NCBI GenBank assembly: GCA_964036665.1
Contig: OZ038529.1
Coordinates: 10,920,060-10,984,059 of the forward strand
Direction of reading: 5' to 3'
Length of the DNA: 64,000 nt
From: Gordius sp. MW1
Taxonomy: Eukaryota > Nematomorpha > Gordioida > Gordea > Gordiidae
Shown: one piece after another, positions 15,201 through 26,094 of the stretch
Layout: every line of letters starts with the position of its first letter
Numbering within the stretch: position 1 is the stretch's first letter
Position numbers and translations under genes: made by a program
The notes under the pieces: model-generated
The model's input: the letters and a program-made list of their open reading frames with translations, nothing else
Databases searched by the model: none
What the model was told of the DNA's origin: nothing

Positions 15201-15632
15201 GTCCTCGCACAAAAATGAATCCCTCCAATGTAAAGGTGACGATTCTCATGTCACTAACAATCATGCCGCCGTCGGCTTGGTTAATTCGATTTCTCGAGCC
15301 ATGGCGGATTCGAAGAATATAGTGCCATACATAATCATGAAATCGGCTATGGACAAAAAATCGCAACCGGAAGAACGTTTGAATGAGAGCCTTGAAAAGG
15401 GTATACAAAAATTTACTTTATTTATAATGCTTTAAAAGGCACAAAACTATCCAATAACAATCACGGTTTTTGTATTAATTTTAAATATATTTTAGATTCC
15501 GATAATCTATTCAAATCCACGGAGGAAGAAGAAATGCGTGGCAGTGTTAACGAAATTCCATGCCCAAACTCGATTTTGGACTACACCCGTAACCATATGG
15601 CAATAGACCCCTCGTCATCTATCAATACTTAG
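272..15632 (+). CDS. clu: Clustered mitochondria protein (clueless/CLUH), 3' 28 exons; 5' end outside window
   Basis: Cytosolic RNA-binding protein of the CLU family; known members bind mRNAs of nuclear-encoded mitochondrial proteins and control mitochondrial distribution. Exons read from sequence with GT-AG borders: 272-420, 494-563, 945-1029, 1487-1565, 1811-1961, 2426-2654, 3103-3205, 3531-3651, 3981-4073, 4875-5165, 6247-6476, 7332-7523, 8014-8083, 8277-8422, 9320-9397, 9621-9764, 10014-10175, 10693-10759, 10821-10908, 11903-12089, 12498-12689, 13019-13099, 13174-13299, 13388-13473, 13873-14002, 14516-14727, 15126-15400, 15496-15632 (stop TAG). They sum to one open frame of about 1,323 residues. 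Landmarks in order: WNPPPG and KMKGDLAYL; the CLU core with [49 protein letters not shown] and [11 protein letters not shown] (about residues 130-460); [19 protein letters not shown]; an acidic low-complexity stretch (exons 11-13); an eIF3p135-like region (exons 15-19); TPR-like helices (exons 20-26); and a divergent tail. The N-terminal CLU domain must lie upstream. The first exon start is inferred from an acceptor. Exons are GC-richer than the introns. A possible AATAAA lies at 16019. Confidence 0.93.
1225..1386. mobile_element. MITE with CATGGGCGTAGCC ends (clu intron)
   Basis: Starts CATGGGCGTAGCCAG and ends CTGGCTACGCCCGTA, an imperfect terminal inverted repeat. It is flanked by TATAAGCA and TATAGGCA, a 7/8-matching 8 bp target duplication. 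It carries GC-rich tracts near the ends and no coding potential. Same family as 4375-4537, 18789-18939 and 49121-49242. Confidence 0.7.
2660..2840. repeat. GC-rich CCCGAG/CTCGGG repeat remnant (clu intron)
   Basis: A cluster of CCCGAGC, GCTCGG and CTCGGGTTTCGGG blocks lies inside otherwise AT-rich intron sequence. It resembles the subterminal repeats of the hAT elements in this window. No intact termini are seen. Confidence 0.35.
4375..4537. mobile_element. MITE with CATGGGCGTACCC ends and poly-C blocks (clu intron)
   Basis: Left end CATGGGCGTACCCAG, right end CCTGGGTACGCCCATG. Flanking octamers AAAGGGAT and AAAGGGTT form a 7/8 target duplication. The interior is two poly-C blocks separated by an A/T segment, closely matching 18789-18939. 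An 8 bp duplication fits hAT- or P-type mobilisation; the autonomous partner is not identified. Confidence 0.75.
6025..6192. repeat. Decayed copy of the CGTAGCC MITE family (clu intron)
   Basis: The right end CCTGGCTACGCCCATG is clear and a long poly-C block lies inside. The left end is degenerate (begins near GCCTGGGGGAGGG). No target duplication is recognisable. Confidence 0.55.
6899..7020. repeat. Fold-back element, ~40 bp arms (clu intron)
   Basis: Starts TGGATTTTGTTTGATC and ends with the near-complementary GGTCGACCAAACAAAATCCA. TTAGTCGACTAA-like motifs lie at the inner ends of both arms. The short loop gives a strong hairpin. Probably a small MITE; no clear target duplication. Confidence 0.6.
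8457..8793 (+). mobile_element. Helitron/Helentron-like non-autonomous element (clu intron)
   Basis: Begins TCTTATATATAAAAATGAAA followed by a (GT)n tract. Contains an inverted pair (ACCAGACCGATTTGGCTC and GAGCCAAATCGGTCCAGTAG, within about 8530-8618). Ends near AACGTTTGCCGGGTTCATCT. This start/microsatellite/end layout recalls Helitron-derived INE elements of invertebrates. The family assignment is from remembered consensus features only; the inverted pair and microsatellite are directly visible. Confidence 0.5.
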
Positions 15633-17780
15633 AGAACTTCGCTTATGATCGAGTTTTTTAAATCATTACCTCATACAATACACCCATAATCACAAAATTT
15701 TGTCAGCCTCTTACTTATTTTTTTACCCAATCTTGCCCGGTAGGAAGACCATTATTTTTTACCGAAGTTAGTAATTTTATTACGCTTATATTTCGCACAA
15801 TATGGACTAAATCTAGCGCACATTGAACCTCGGCACATAAGTTGTTTATAACATGCTTTTATAAAAATTCTTCTAGGATTCCCGTTCCCCTCCTATACTT
15901 GTCATCGATCTAAATTTACTTCCATCTATAATAATAATCTTTCCCATCAGTTTTAGTAGTCATACATAATACAACTTTTTTAAAGTCCTCCGCTGCAAAT
16001 TCAATTATGTGTGACTCTAATAAAATTTGCGGGACAACTATTGAAATTGTTGGGAAAAACTTAGGCTCTCGAATTTATATGGTGCACACACAACGATCAC
16101 AAACGATCTTTTTTGTTAAACGTTTTATAGATGCCGTTTTTCCAACTTACTTTGTTTTACCTTGTATTTTGCACGTTAAAATTTGTTAATACTAGTGATC
16201 ATATATAATACATAAAATGTATACTACGTTTATCACCTCGTCCATCAAATTAATTTTACGTGCGAATTTGATTATGGATGTATAATAAACGAGTAATTAG
16301 CTGTTTGTTAGGCAATTTTATGCGAGGAAAGGAGTTGAAAATAAACGCGGAATCATTCTTGAATGTGTTATAACTCGATTTTATTTTGAGGATTAATTAG
16401 AATGGCTTAATACCAGATCTGCAGGGAATATATGTAAAAATGTATTCCCCGGTCGAATAACGGGCGGACCTGACATTAAATGTTCCTTTAAAAACCGAGT
16501 TTAGGCACATTTTCTTTGAACATAAATTACATGATACATAGGACCTGAACTGATTGCACACGTTTCAACGACATGCCCAAATATGCTTTTCAAGTAGTTT
16601 TAAATTAAAATATGAACTGAAATATACTAAGATCATTTTAAAAATCAGGTGTGGATTGTATTATCATCTTTTGGTCTTTAGAAAACTTTGAATAATTTTT
16701 TATTTCGGGCGGACAGGGCCGACAAAATTTAAGCAAAGCGGCGTGTTGGGACAGCATAGAAATGATTTTGGACTGGGTTCGGACTAAATTTCTATATTTT
16801 TGACATCCGCTTCTTGCAGTTAATTCCAAAGTGGGCGACCCTGAGATCTAATAATTTATTAAAGAGGCGTGGTGAGGGGTGACGTTATGTAAATTCTTTG
16901 TTAGGAATCTAAAATTTTACGTAATGCAAATTTTTCATCGATATTATAAATATCTAATTCTACAGGAAGATTAAATCAAATCTAATTAGATTAAATCGAA
17001 AATTAAGCCAGGCAACATTTATATTTTACTTAGATGGTCCAACTAAATTAAAAAACTTCGAATTTAAAGACATTGTTAATAAGAATTTTTATAAACAATA
17101 AAGTCTATATACACATGCATTCCTTTCCCAAATGATTAAATCAAATAATTTAATAAAGGACTTCAATGAAAATATAGTTTGCAAAATTATGTTTGAAATG
17201 CTAAAAACATTATACAAAAACAAGTTATGGTTTTGTTGGGAAATTTGTTTTACATCAAAATAAAGTGACTCAACCAGTTTTAGGGATCATTTGATAGTTA
17301 AAATAGATTAAAGATTTTTAATGAAATATTGATACACAAAAGCGGCATGGCCTAAATGGGAAGTTATAAATTTGCATTTTGCATCGTAAAAGAAATAAAT
17401 TGAAACCAACTTAGGCGAGATGAGATCAGCTATCACTGGCTATACACTCTTATTGTTTAGAGCTAGATTTACTAAAGGGGTTTTACAGCGATTTTCTAAC
17501 CTTGCAATTTTATAAAAATTGGCGAACTTTCATCACAGCATAAAATTTGTAATAAAAGTATAATCATCAAAACTTAAATGAAAGGTTTTCTGACATTTTG
17601 ATTCACAATATGTTTGATTAATCGCCAAAGGAGCAATTGAGAACCAAAATCAAATAAAGAAATCCAAATATATTAAAAAATGACTAGCATAAATTTTGGT
17701 TACAAAGCCTCTAATGAATCGCGATGTGCAAGCGTATCCTTTGAAATTTTATTAACATTACGCTGGTCAAGTTGAACTAA
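15633..17780. other. Gene-free AT-rich stretch downstream of clu
   Basis: Contains the clu 3' UTR and candidate AATAAA signals (for example 16019-16024). Short ORFs here are AT-rich and resemble no family I recognise. Confidence 0.6.
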
Positions 17781-17782
17781 AG

Positions 17783-17900
17783 AACTGCGAAGTCACTTTT
17801 TTTAAACACGAACCCGACCCGAACATTTTACGACTCGAAACATTAATTTTGTAACCGAGTCCCTTCCGAACGCGTTTCAAATTTTGGTATCCGACGCGAG
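17783..17900 (-). repeat. hAT terminal fragment (CGAACCCGACCCG type)
   Basis: The segment CTGCGAAGTCACTTTTTT followed by CGAACCCGACCCGAA matches, in reverse complement, the right end of the hAT element at 30840-31635 (GGTTGAAAAAAGGTGACTTTGCAGGG). A decayed terminus with no target duplication found. Confidence 0.55.
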
Positions 17901-18024
17901 AGTAATAAAAATATAATGGTTAATTGCATTTGATGAAAAGATTTATCGCAAAAGAGGGGATAAAGGGTTTAAACCTTCTAAAGACTTATTAATTGCTATG
18001 CAATTTATGGGCTCGCTTTTCGTT

Positions 18025-18063
18025 GTCCGTCCGTCCGTCCGTCCGTCCGTCCGTCCGTCCGTC
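18025..18063. repeat. (GTCC)n microsatellite
   Basis: Nine to ten uninterrupted tandem GTCC units. Confidence 0.95.
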
Positions 18064-18254
18064 GTTCAACTTGTAAATTTTGCATAATTGCTATGGAGAT
18101 TTTTAATGGCTGTGGACTTATGCTTCTGTAAAGACTTTTATTTGGCTTTTGCTTATACTAACTTATGACCGCTGGTTGGCTTTAATTTTTTTAATTTCGC
18201 CCGAACCCAATATCCATTATTGTTGTTGTGCCCGACTGACTAGCTTTATACCTA

Positions 18255-19230
18255 GATTTCTTTGGGCAACGGACAACTTGTCTAGGTTGTTGCTATATAT
18301 CGAATAATTGCGAAACTGGCTAAGTGATGATTCTTAGCAAGTTATGATGACCGTTGCTTACCTCTACTTTATTTGACCCCGGCCAGAGGCCAAAATTCTG
18401 GGTTATAGATATTTATATTTGCTGTTTTGTAATTTCTTTTGACAATTTGTCTAGGTTGTTGCTTTATAACAGATGCTTGCGAAATTGGCTAAGAAATTCC
18501 CTGCAAATTAATGATGACCATTGCTCTACTTTATTTGACCCTGGCTGAAGGCCAAAATTATTAATTTGGTTAATTGCTTTTTAATTGTATATTTGTTCTT
18601 GTTGCTTCGTGGATTTTTTTAATTTTTGTTATTAACCTAAATTTTGTATTGATAATATACTGTTATTGTTAATAAGATTAGACATATACGCTTTTTGGCC
18701 GTCTGCTGGCTACTAATCTTTGGAAAATATGACCACTGGCCAAAGTGTGATTGGAATTTTTTTAGTTTTTTAATATTTGCCCCTTAAACATGGGCGTACC
18801 CAGGGGGGCAATTTACGAAAAAAAAATTTTCAATGCAAAAACCTTGAAAAATTAAAAAAATTTATGCTTTGCCCCCTTCTAAATGAACTTTTAAACGTTT
18901 TGCCCCCCCCCCCTAATTCAAAACCTGGGTACGCCCATGCCCTTATATAAATATTTAGACGCTTCTTGACCGTCTGCTGACTGCTAACCATTAAAAAAAG
19001 AACCCCTGGCCAAAGTCTGATTGGAATTTTTTTCGTTTTTTGAATATTTGGCTCTTGTGTATTTAGACGCTTTTTGAACCTGCTGACTGCTGACCATTGG
19101 AAAATGACCACTGGCCAATTGTATATAATTTTTTTTTATATATAATATAATTTATAGGCTATTTGGCCGTCTGCTGACCAATCAAAAAAATGACCACTGG
19201 CCAAAGTGTGATTATAAATTTTTTTCGTTT
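18255..19230 (+). repeat. Two families of degenerate tandem repeats
   Basis: A ~170 bp unit containing CTAGGTTGTTGCT and TCTACTTTATTTGACCC occurs twice (about 18268 and 18439). A ~90 bp unit containing GGCCGTCTGCTG and TGACCACTGGCCAAAGTGTG occurs about four times (18688, 18958, 19065, 19155). The second family is interrupted by the MITE at 18789-18939. Non-coding. Confidence 0.7.
18789..18939. mobile_element. MITE with CATGGGCGTACCC ends
   Basis: Left end CATGGGCGTACCCAGG and right end CCTGGGTACGCCCATG are exact complements. Flanks CCCTTAAA and CCCTTATA form a 7/8 target duplication. The interior has poly-C blocks and is closely related to 4375-4537. It is inserted into the degenerate tandem array at 18255-19230. 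Confidence 0.8.
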
Positions 19231-19239
19231 TTTAATGTG

Positions 19240-20130
19240 TGCTAATAGTATTGGTTTTACATATCAATTGAATAGAAATTATTATAATATAAATGATTAT
19301 TTCTACTATTTGATAATTTGTTATTTAATTTTTTTCCACTTCTTACCGCACCCCACACCCCTCACATATACGCATGATTTGAATAGAGTCTATAGTCATA
19401 ATTCAAATTATGGGTCGCCTACACCAAAATTGTTTAAATTTATAAAGTATCAAAAAAACTCTCGTACGTTTTGGAAGGATGACTATTGGCTTTTCCAAGA
19501 CCTCCCTTCTAGCTTTCTCTTCGCCATTTTGATTAGTTTAGAATTTGATAAATAAGAATGAGAGAAAGAAAACCTATGTCTCAAAATAAAGTATAAAATG
19601 CAAAATGATAATTTAGTTTTTTTGTATAAAAAGACTTAAAAAGCTAAATTTTTGTAATAATAAACCACCTAAAACATTTATGAATTACTTTATTTATTGA
19701 CGTAAATTATTAATTTGAAAATAGTACATGTAAAAAAACAATTATAACGCGTTACGAGTATTATCTGACTTCCTGCTTGACCATTGCCCCTCCCCCCGCA
19801 TAGACATTCTCGCCCCTTCCCATCTATCTCCCCATAAATTGCATAGCAAATGTGCTAAATTTATACGAAGTAAAGATGAGTTTTGTATAAACAATACCCC
19901 AAAATTAGGCGCATGTAACAAAACGACCTCCAAGTCGGACCCTCGGCGGAGTGTTGAAGGCGCATCCCCCAACGCCCCTCCCCTCCTCCCCCTCCCCCCT
20001 CCCACCAGGGGCAAAGCCCCTGGTTATAAATTATTATTGATTTTCGAAAACCTATGTTTATTTCTGATATTATTCAATCGCTGATAGGATATGAGAATCA
20101 AATAATAAATTGGTAGATTTATAAGGGTAA
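19240..20130. other. Gene-free stretch with a C-rich block
   Basis: No recognisable protein. Around 19780-20030 there is a C-rich segment ending in the short palindrome CCAGGGGCAAAGCCCCTGG. ORFs of 80-120 codons here look fortuitous. Confidence 0.5.
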
Positions 20131-20470
20131 AAAGTGTCACAATTTTTTGATTTAATACGTAAATATAAAATTAAAAGCTAAATCTTTCCCCTTATTATAA
20201 AGAATGGAATTATGTCGACTCAAAAATTTTATAAAATTTGCATCCTTTATTGTCTTATACAGCATCTTTATTTGTAATAATAAAATAAAGGTTCTAATCA
20301 AAAACAAATAATTATAATCAACATATTGTTTCTTTATTAAGATAATATTAAAAAAAAAATCCTTAAGGGGCGGAGGGGCCCAATCTTTTTCCCTTGGGGG
20401 GGGGGGCTTTGGGGTCCGGTTTTTGCTCTTGGGGGGGCCTCGGCCCCCCTCTAGCTACGACATTGTCTGG
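20130..20470 (-). repeat. Dispersed repeat, inverted copy of 57925-58230
   Basis: ATAAAATTTGCATCCTTTAT, the phrase TTTTTCCCTTGGGGG and TTTGCTCTTGGGGGG all recur in reverse complement at 57925-58230. Contains a long poly-G run. Probably an unclassified non-autonomous element. Confidence 0.6.
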
Positions 20471-21282
20471 AAAGTAGATAATTACCCATAATTGGCTAGG
20501 AAAAGTATGGGTAGGGTAACTTATAAATTCATTTTCAAGCTAAATTCTTCTAAATTATAACTTAAAATATGCTCACATGCCAAAATACTGAACGCTTTTT
20601 ATCGTTATCATCATAAAAAATGCATATTGTGCATATTTTTTTCTTGGCCTAGTTCTTGACAATATATTGGTTGAATGAAACTATAAAAATTATTTATGAA
20701 ATAAATTGTAGCGAATATAAAGTTGCATTTCTAGAAGCTTTATGACAAAATTACCTTCTTGCAATGTTTATACAAGTGTAAGTTTTAGAAGATTTTTACC
20801 CTCGTAAATAATGTTTTTCATAGATTTATTTTTATAAGATGCCATATTTTTAGTTGGATTAAATAAAGTACATTTAGATGAAAACATTTAAATTAAAATT
20901 GCAGAACCTCAATAAAGACATATGCTAATATTCTTGTCATAATAATTTAATGACTCTAGCAATAGGGTTCAGTCAGTGGTGTAAATGAGAGTCCCGTCCC
21001 CCCCGGCAAAAATTGGAAAAGTTTATTGATTAATAACTAAGTCAAATGGGTTAAAATATTATAGTTTACTTACATCAAAGACTTTAAGATAACTTTAAGA
21101 TACTTATAAAAATCTAGAAACATAATGTATACATTTAATTTTTGACAAAATGCATTGTAAAATTTCCGAATATGATTGTGAAATGCTATAAAAAAACTAT
21201 TTTGAAAATTTATTTCCCGTGAAAACACCAGACAGCCCCAGGAAGTAGATAACTAAGCGAGTATTAGAATATTCCTCATTCT

Positions 21283-21640
21283 ATATGTCATATATGTGAG
21301 TTATGGGGAAAGAGACGTTGAAGACTAGCAACCAGATGCAAGGGATAAGTACCAGATGCTAGCCGATAGTAAGCGGTGGACAAAGGAAATCTAAGAAGAG
21401 TAACGTAAAGGACGCAAGGGAGAATAACAACTGGCGCAAGATACACAAAGCAAGAGATTATTATCAGAGACAAAAGACCTGATACACATTCATTAATTAA
21501 TTTCCCTCAAGAAACCTCATACCACTTTGTATTATCCTACATCCTAAGCACGGATTTGTAATATTTATGTAGTTTGAATAGTTGAAATAAAGAGTGAATT
21601 TTATATACGCTCTTTATTTCAACTAGCGTTTCATGCCCGA
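21283..21640 (+). repeat. LTR-like dispersed repeat (copy 1)
   Basis: Starts near TGTCATATATGTGAGTTATG and contains GCAAGGGAGAATAACAACTG, CAGAGACAAAAG and GTTGAAATAAAGAG. A related copy lies in reverse orientation at about 36860-37377. A TG start and internal AATAAA suggest a solo LTR, but no TSD or coding interior is seen. Confidence 0.45.
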
Positions 21641-21667
21641 TCTCTCCACATTTGTAGCATTTAGCTA

Positions 21668-21905
21668 GTGATGGGGAAATAGCGTTTTTAAGGAGCTAAA
21701 GCTATAGCACCCATATGCGGCTATGTCTACTAGCACATAGTCACTTTAAGTGCTATAAGCTATAGGAGATGGAAGGTTTGAGGCGCTAGAGCTATGGGAG
21801 GTTTGACGTGCTATAAGCTATAGGAGATGGGAGGTTTGAGGCGCTAAAGCTATAGCCGATAGCACTTAAATGCGCTAGAGCTATAGCACGGCGCTAATAC
21901 TGGGA
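21668..21905. repeat. Cluster of CGCTA-GAGCTATAGC inverted motifs
   Basis: Repeated AGCTATAG, GGCGCTA and TAAGCTATAGGAGATGG motifs in both orientations, preceded by TAGTGATGGGGAAATAGCG. This has the appearance of hAT subterminal repeats. No complete element is seen. Confidence 0.4.
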
Positions 21906-22079
21906 ATAATTTTTTTAAATTGTTTATTAGATAAAATACATTTGTTGTGCGCCACCACCTTTCACTATGAAAATACAATTTTTTTGCCCTATCTCACCAT
22001 CTAACTACGACTTATTTTAATATAAATATATTTAATTAAGTGTATGACTTAAATTTAAATATTTTGCATTGCTTCTACA

Positions 22080-22545
22080 TTTATTTTATCAATAACTCGC
22101 CTTCCCCCCCCCCCTCTGAATGACGGAAATTTTTTTTTCCAATGTAAAAAAACCCTCACAAAAATAATTTTTTTTGCCCCTCCCTAATTGAACTTTTAAC
22201 CGTTTCGCCCCCCAAGCTGTCCGAACAGCCGGGCCCAAAACACGATTTAAACTTCAAGAATTAATTTTGCCTTATTTTCAAAATTTTTGGTCTGATTCTG
22301 GAATTTTTATAAATAAAAAGTGACAAAAACATAGTAAACTATATAAAAATCTCATAATGGTGCCCGCCCAGGCTTGAAAATCTCAATTTACAACGGCAGC
22401 CTCCCCGACCCCTTAGCCGAGTGGGCCCAGCAGCGAGCCCGGCTATTTGGTTGTTTAATTTTTACTTTTAATCACAAATAAAATGTAAAAAAAAATTTTT
22501 TTGCCAGCTTTCCCCTTCCTCAAGAAAATCCTGGCTACGCGCCTG
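22080..22545. repeat. Remnants of C-rich MITEs
   Basis: Contains poly-C, AATGTAAAAAAACCCTCAC and TAATTGAACTTTTAACCG, matching the interior of the CATGGGCGTACCC MITEs, and a degenerate right end near AAATCCTGGCTACGCGCC. Apparently two overlapping decayed copies. Confidence 0.45.
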
Positions 22546-23128
22546 GGTTCAGTTCCAAGTACATACAATAGTGTTATCCATTTTCATATAATATGAATGA
22601 GTATTCATGATGTGCATTTTGATGAAGACAGCAAAAATTAATATTTGCCATATCTAATATATTGCATCACCATTTGAAACAACAGCTATATAAATACTTC
22701 ACAAAATTGACAGATCACCTAAGTCTTAAGTTTCCAAATGCTTTCATTATGTTATATAAGACATAAAATTAAAAATGTAAGGAATTTAAATTAATATTTT
22801 TTACCAATCCATTTTACTAATCTCTAACATGCACCCAGTGTGTCAATATATAAAAAATTAAAATACTTTGTAAATTAACTAAAATTAGATAAACATGGTC
22901 ATGACCCATTTCACTTTATACCAAAATAAACTTCACTTAAAGATGCTTAGAAATACAATTAATCTATGTAGATTATAATTAAGCAAGTTATTTTAATGTA
23001 TATAGTAATATAATAAATCTTGAAAAAACAATAGAATGCATAGGTCATTAAGAAGCTTTAACTAAAATACAAGCTAAAAAACACTGCACTTCAAAAATAA
23101 GTTATTTATTAATAATAGCTCATAACAA

Positions 23129-23749
23129 TTATGCAATAAATTCATAAGGTATTGGTTCTACCAATTGAATTGGAATATCTTTCATCCGTACAGTATGACT
23201 TTCCCTTGGTTGAATTGCCTTAAAAAATTTAAATACACCCTTTGTAAAACTACCTGTCTCTTTAAATTAGTTTTGGAACCAATTTGCTTTGAATGCTTTT
23301 TGATTTCTTCATTTAGTTTTACTCTTTTTTTGAAATCAACTTGACATTTCGATGGTTTAACATGCTCAACCCTTATGTTTATCTTCTTAGCCATAATTCT
23401 ACCTCTATATTTAATAAATAATAAGATATGTTTTAAAGTAATTACCTAACTCTTTTATTTACAACTACACCTAAAGCATGCTGTGTAACGTTAAAGACTT
23501 TGCCCGTTCGTCCATGGTAAGATTTATGAGGCATACCTTTGTGAAATGCTCCATTTGCCTGTAAAAAAGGTATATGAGCTCATGAAGTTTACAAATATTA
23601 TGCAAGCCATTATAACTAACTTTTATGTCTACAAAATCTCCTATCCTGAACACGCGTAAAAAGGTAGATAATGGTTCAACTCCATGTTTTTTATATTTTT
23701 TTGCAAATAAATATCTGGTTCCTCTTCTTATACCTTTAGAATTGGTCAT
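23129..23749 (-). CDS. RPL21: 60S ribosomal protein L21 (eL21), complete, four exons
   Basis: Large-subunit ribosomal protein of the cytosolic ribosome. Minus-strand exons: 23749-23621, 23558-23446, 23404-23254, 23218-23129 (stop TAA). They join into a 160-aa protein, the same length as human eL21. Conserved stretches: [23 protein letters not shown] start, [48 protein letters not shown], and the C-terminal [10 protein letters not shown]. Introns are 62, 41 and only 35 bp, all GT-AG. Reading through the 41 and 35 bp introns breaks the frame, while splicing restores a perfect family match. A polyadenylation signal (AATAAA, complement at 23105-23110) lies about 20 bp past the stop. It looks like a functional host gene rather than a processed pseudogene, because it retains introns. 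Confidence 0.96.
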
Positions 23750-24112
23750 TTTCGAATATCAGCACGCTAGATCAGGAAAAATCAATCCAATGTAGACTCG
23801 TATCCAAATATTTCAATATTTATTAAAATTAAATTTTAAGTTATAAACTATTGCTTGTAAAAAGAAGTTTGCGGAACTAATATTAATAATAAAAAATACA
23901 TTTTAAAAAGATTATATACGTAAACTATCTATTTATAAAGATTATTGATAAATTTCTTATAATATATCAGATATTTTCTATAATATAACATATATGAAAT
24001 GTTAAAGCAATTTTGATAAATAACCTATTATCATTGGATAGTAATGATATTTGTTTCCCTATTTTTTTGATCATGACTAAACCTACTAAGCCAAACTTTA
24101 TAACAACCTGTC

Positions 24113-25005
24113 ATGTTTGCCTTAGAAACGTCTCCCTTACACAATCATGACTTATTCACATTCATGGATCTCATAAAGCTCGATGCAAAGGGTCAGGAAA
24201 CCAGGGAAACCTCTAAACCTAAAATTTTGGACCCGATAGCCTTCCCCAAATCAGACACCCCCTCAGGCATTACATTAACAACTTTTAATAAAATAATAAA
24301 AAGTATTCCTAAAGGTGCAAGATACCTAGTATCTCAGACACTTTTTGAGGCCATTTTAAAACTCACCAAAAATGTAAACAACTATGAAGATTGGCAAAAT
24401 TTTTACTTAGCATCTCGTGTTCTTTCGGTGCCGCCCAAATCATATACCGGATCTCTTACAAGTTGGGTAAAAACAAATCTAAAAAGTGGCAAGAATTCAG
24501 TTAGCCAATAACTTATGATAGCCAGGAAGAGCGAGCTCTTTCGTCCCTTAAACATAGAGCAAAAATAGTCTCCACAAAAATCAATAATTGCGACATTCAA
24601 GGTGCAATCCGCATTGCTTCCTCTGATAATAAAATATCCCCAGACAACAAAGACACCCTAGAATCTCTAATAGCTAAGCATCCTATAAGGCCAAACCTGC
24701 CTTTACCCAACCCAAATCAGCAGGCCCATCAGAACTTCTCCACTTCAGAAGTCCTTGATACTATCAATACTTTTAAGCGCTCTTCGACAGGCGCAGGGCT
24801 CGATGGCTTGCGCCCAGCCCACCTTCTAGAACTATCAAATCCCTTAATAGACCGCTCAGGAGTTTTCTTGAGCTCCTCACCACACTCATTAACATCATTA
24901 TGAAAGGCCAAATCCCCGAAGCAGCCCCACATTTCTTCGGCGCTACTCTAGTATCATTTTCAAAATCTGATGGCGGAATCCGACCTATAGCAATGGGGTT
25001 AGAAT
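24113..25005 (+). pseudogene. 5' half of a non-LTR retrotransposon RT ORF, truncated
   Basis: An ORF of 132 codons (24113-24511) continues after frameshifts into a second frame with STGAGLDGLRPAHLLEL and, after another shift, GGIRPIAMG. These are the conserved start of the fingers/palm of non-LTR reverse transcriptases. The coding stops abruptly after RPIAMG. The rest of a similar protein, beginning at ISIDFKNAFNSVHR, lies at 45411-47163. The two fragments do not overlap. At least two frameshifts and a truncation make this copy dead. Same-family membership is inferred from motif style, since there is no shared segment to compare. Confidence 0.7.
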
Positions 25006-25009
25006 AAAA

Positions 25010-25510
25010 TTAAATTATCATGAATATCTATTAAACAAATCATTAAGATGCATAAAAACATTATTTTTACAAACATGACTTAAAAAAATTGAATTTTTGA
25101 AAACTTATCAAATTTTCTCCTTTCATTTCAGCACAATATTGCCACAACCGTAATTAGCCTTAAAATTAAAAATGCTTGATAATACAGACAGACTCATTTT
25201 AATTAGAATCTTTGCATTTTATATATGAAATTAATTAATTAATTAATTGCAAGTTTGTTAATATTTGGAAGAAGTTAATAATAAATACATTTTGGAGTGC
25301 TGCAATTAACTTAAAACTATACTCTAATAAGGGCCATTTATAGGCAATTTTAATTAGAGACTAATTTGACTTTTTATATATACCTACCTATTTTTTTAGC
25401 ATGTGACCCGAAAATAATAGTCATATAACGTTTTATCTTTTTGGGGAGATAATTTTTGTTGTCATTTAAAACCATTAAAATCAATTTTACAATCATAACT
25501 TTTTTTAACT
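25010..25510. other. AT-rich stretch, nothing recognised
   Basis: A short (TTAA)n run lies near 25230. No coding or repeat match within the window. Confidence 0.5.
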
Positions 25511-25514
25511 TTCT

Positions 25515-25637
25515 CGTCAATTCGGATTCTGTTTAAAACGCTTTCGGGTCGGGTTCAGGTTGAAAAATGTAGAAAGCATTCGAGTCGGGTTGGGTTCGGG
25601 TTGAAAAAAAGTGACTTTGCAGGGCTCTAACTTAAAC
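25515..25637 (+). repeat. hAT 3' terminal fragment
   Basis: CTTTCGGGTCGGGTTCAGG then GGGTTCGGGTTGAAAAAAA and GTGACTTTGCAGGGCTCTAA reproduce the right end of the 30840-31635 hAT element. Only the right end is present. Confidence 0.7.
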
Positions 25638-26094
25638 ATCCTTAATTAAAACACCTTTGCAAATATTAAATTTTCTTCAATAAACTCACTACGGCCCAAA
25701 CAATTCCAGCACTTTAGAGTGAGTAACTTCTTTTTTTGTCTTTTTATAGGGTTTACACAATTTTCTGTTTATAATGATTCTTGTACGATTTATGGATAGA
25801 AAAGTCAAATTTTTCAAAAATGAACAATATTACAAAGCTGCAAAATTCCAATTTCATTATTATTATATTTATGTATATACCGGCATTAATAAGCAGCTTT
25901 ATTTATATATTATTAAGCTGTTTTACACATTAATTCAAGATAATTAACTTTTTTTAACAATGTAACAACATGATTCTGTTGTGTAAATATAAATGATTAA
26001 TTTGACATTATATAAATAATTCAAATATTTAAAATTTAACTAAGGTAAAAAATATTCAAACAAGTTATTGAATAATTATTATTATATATCATGA

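Noticed and set aside
19190..20084. ORFs of 80-121 codons in the C-rich stretch
   Set aside because: Low complexity or AT-rich, no recognisable motif, and overlapping ORFs on both strands.
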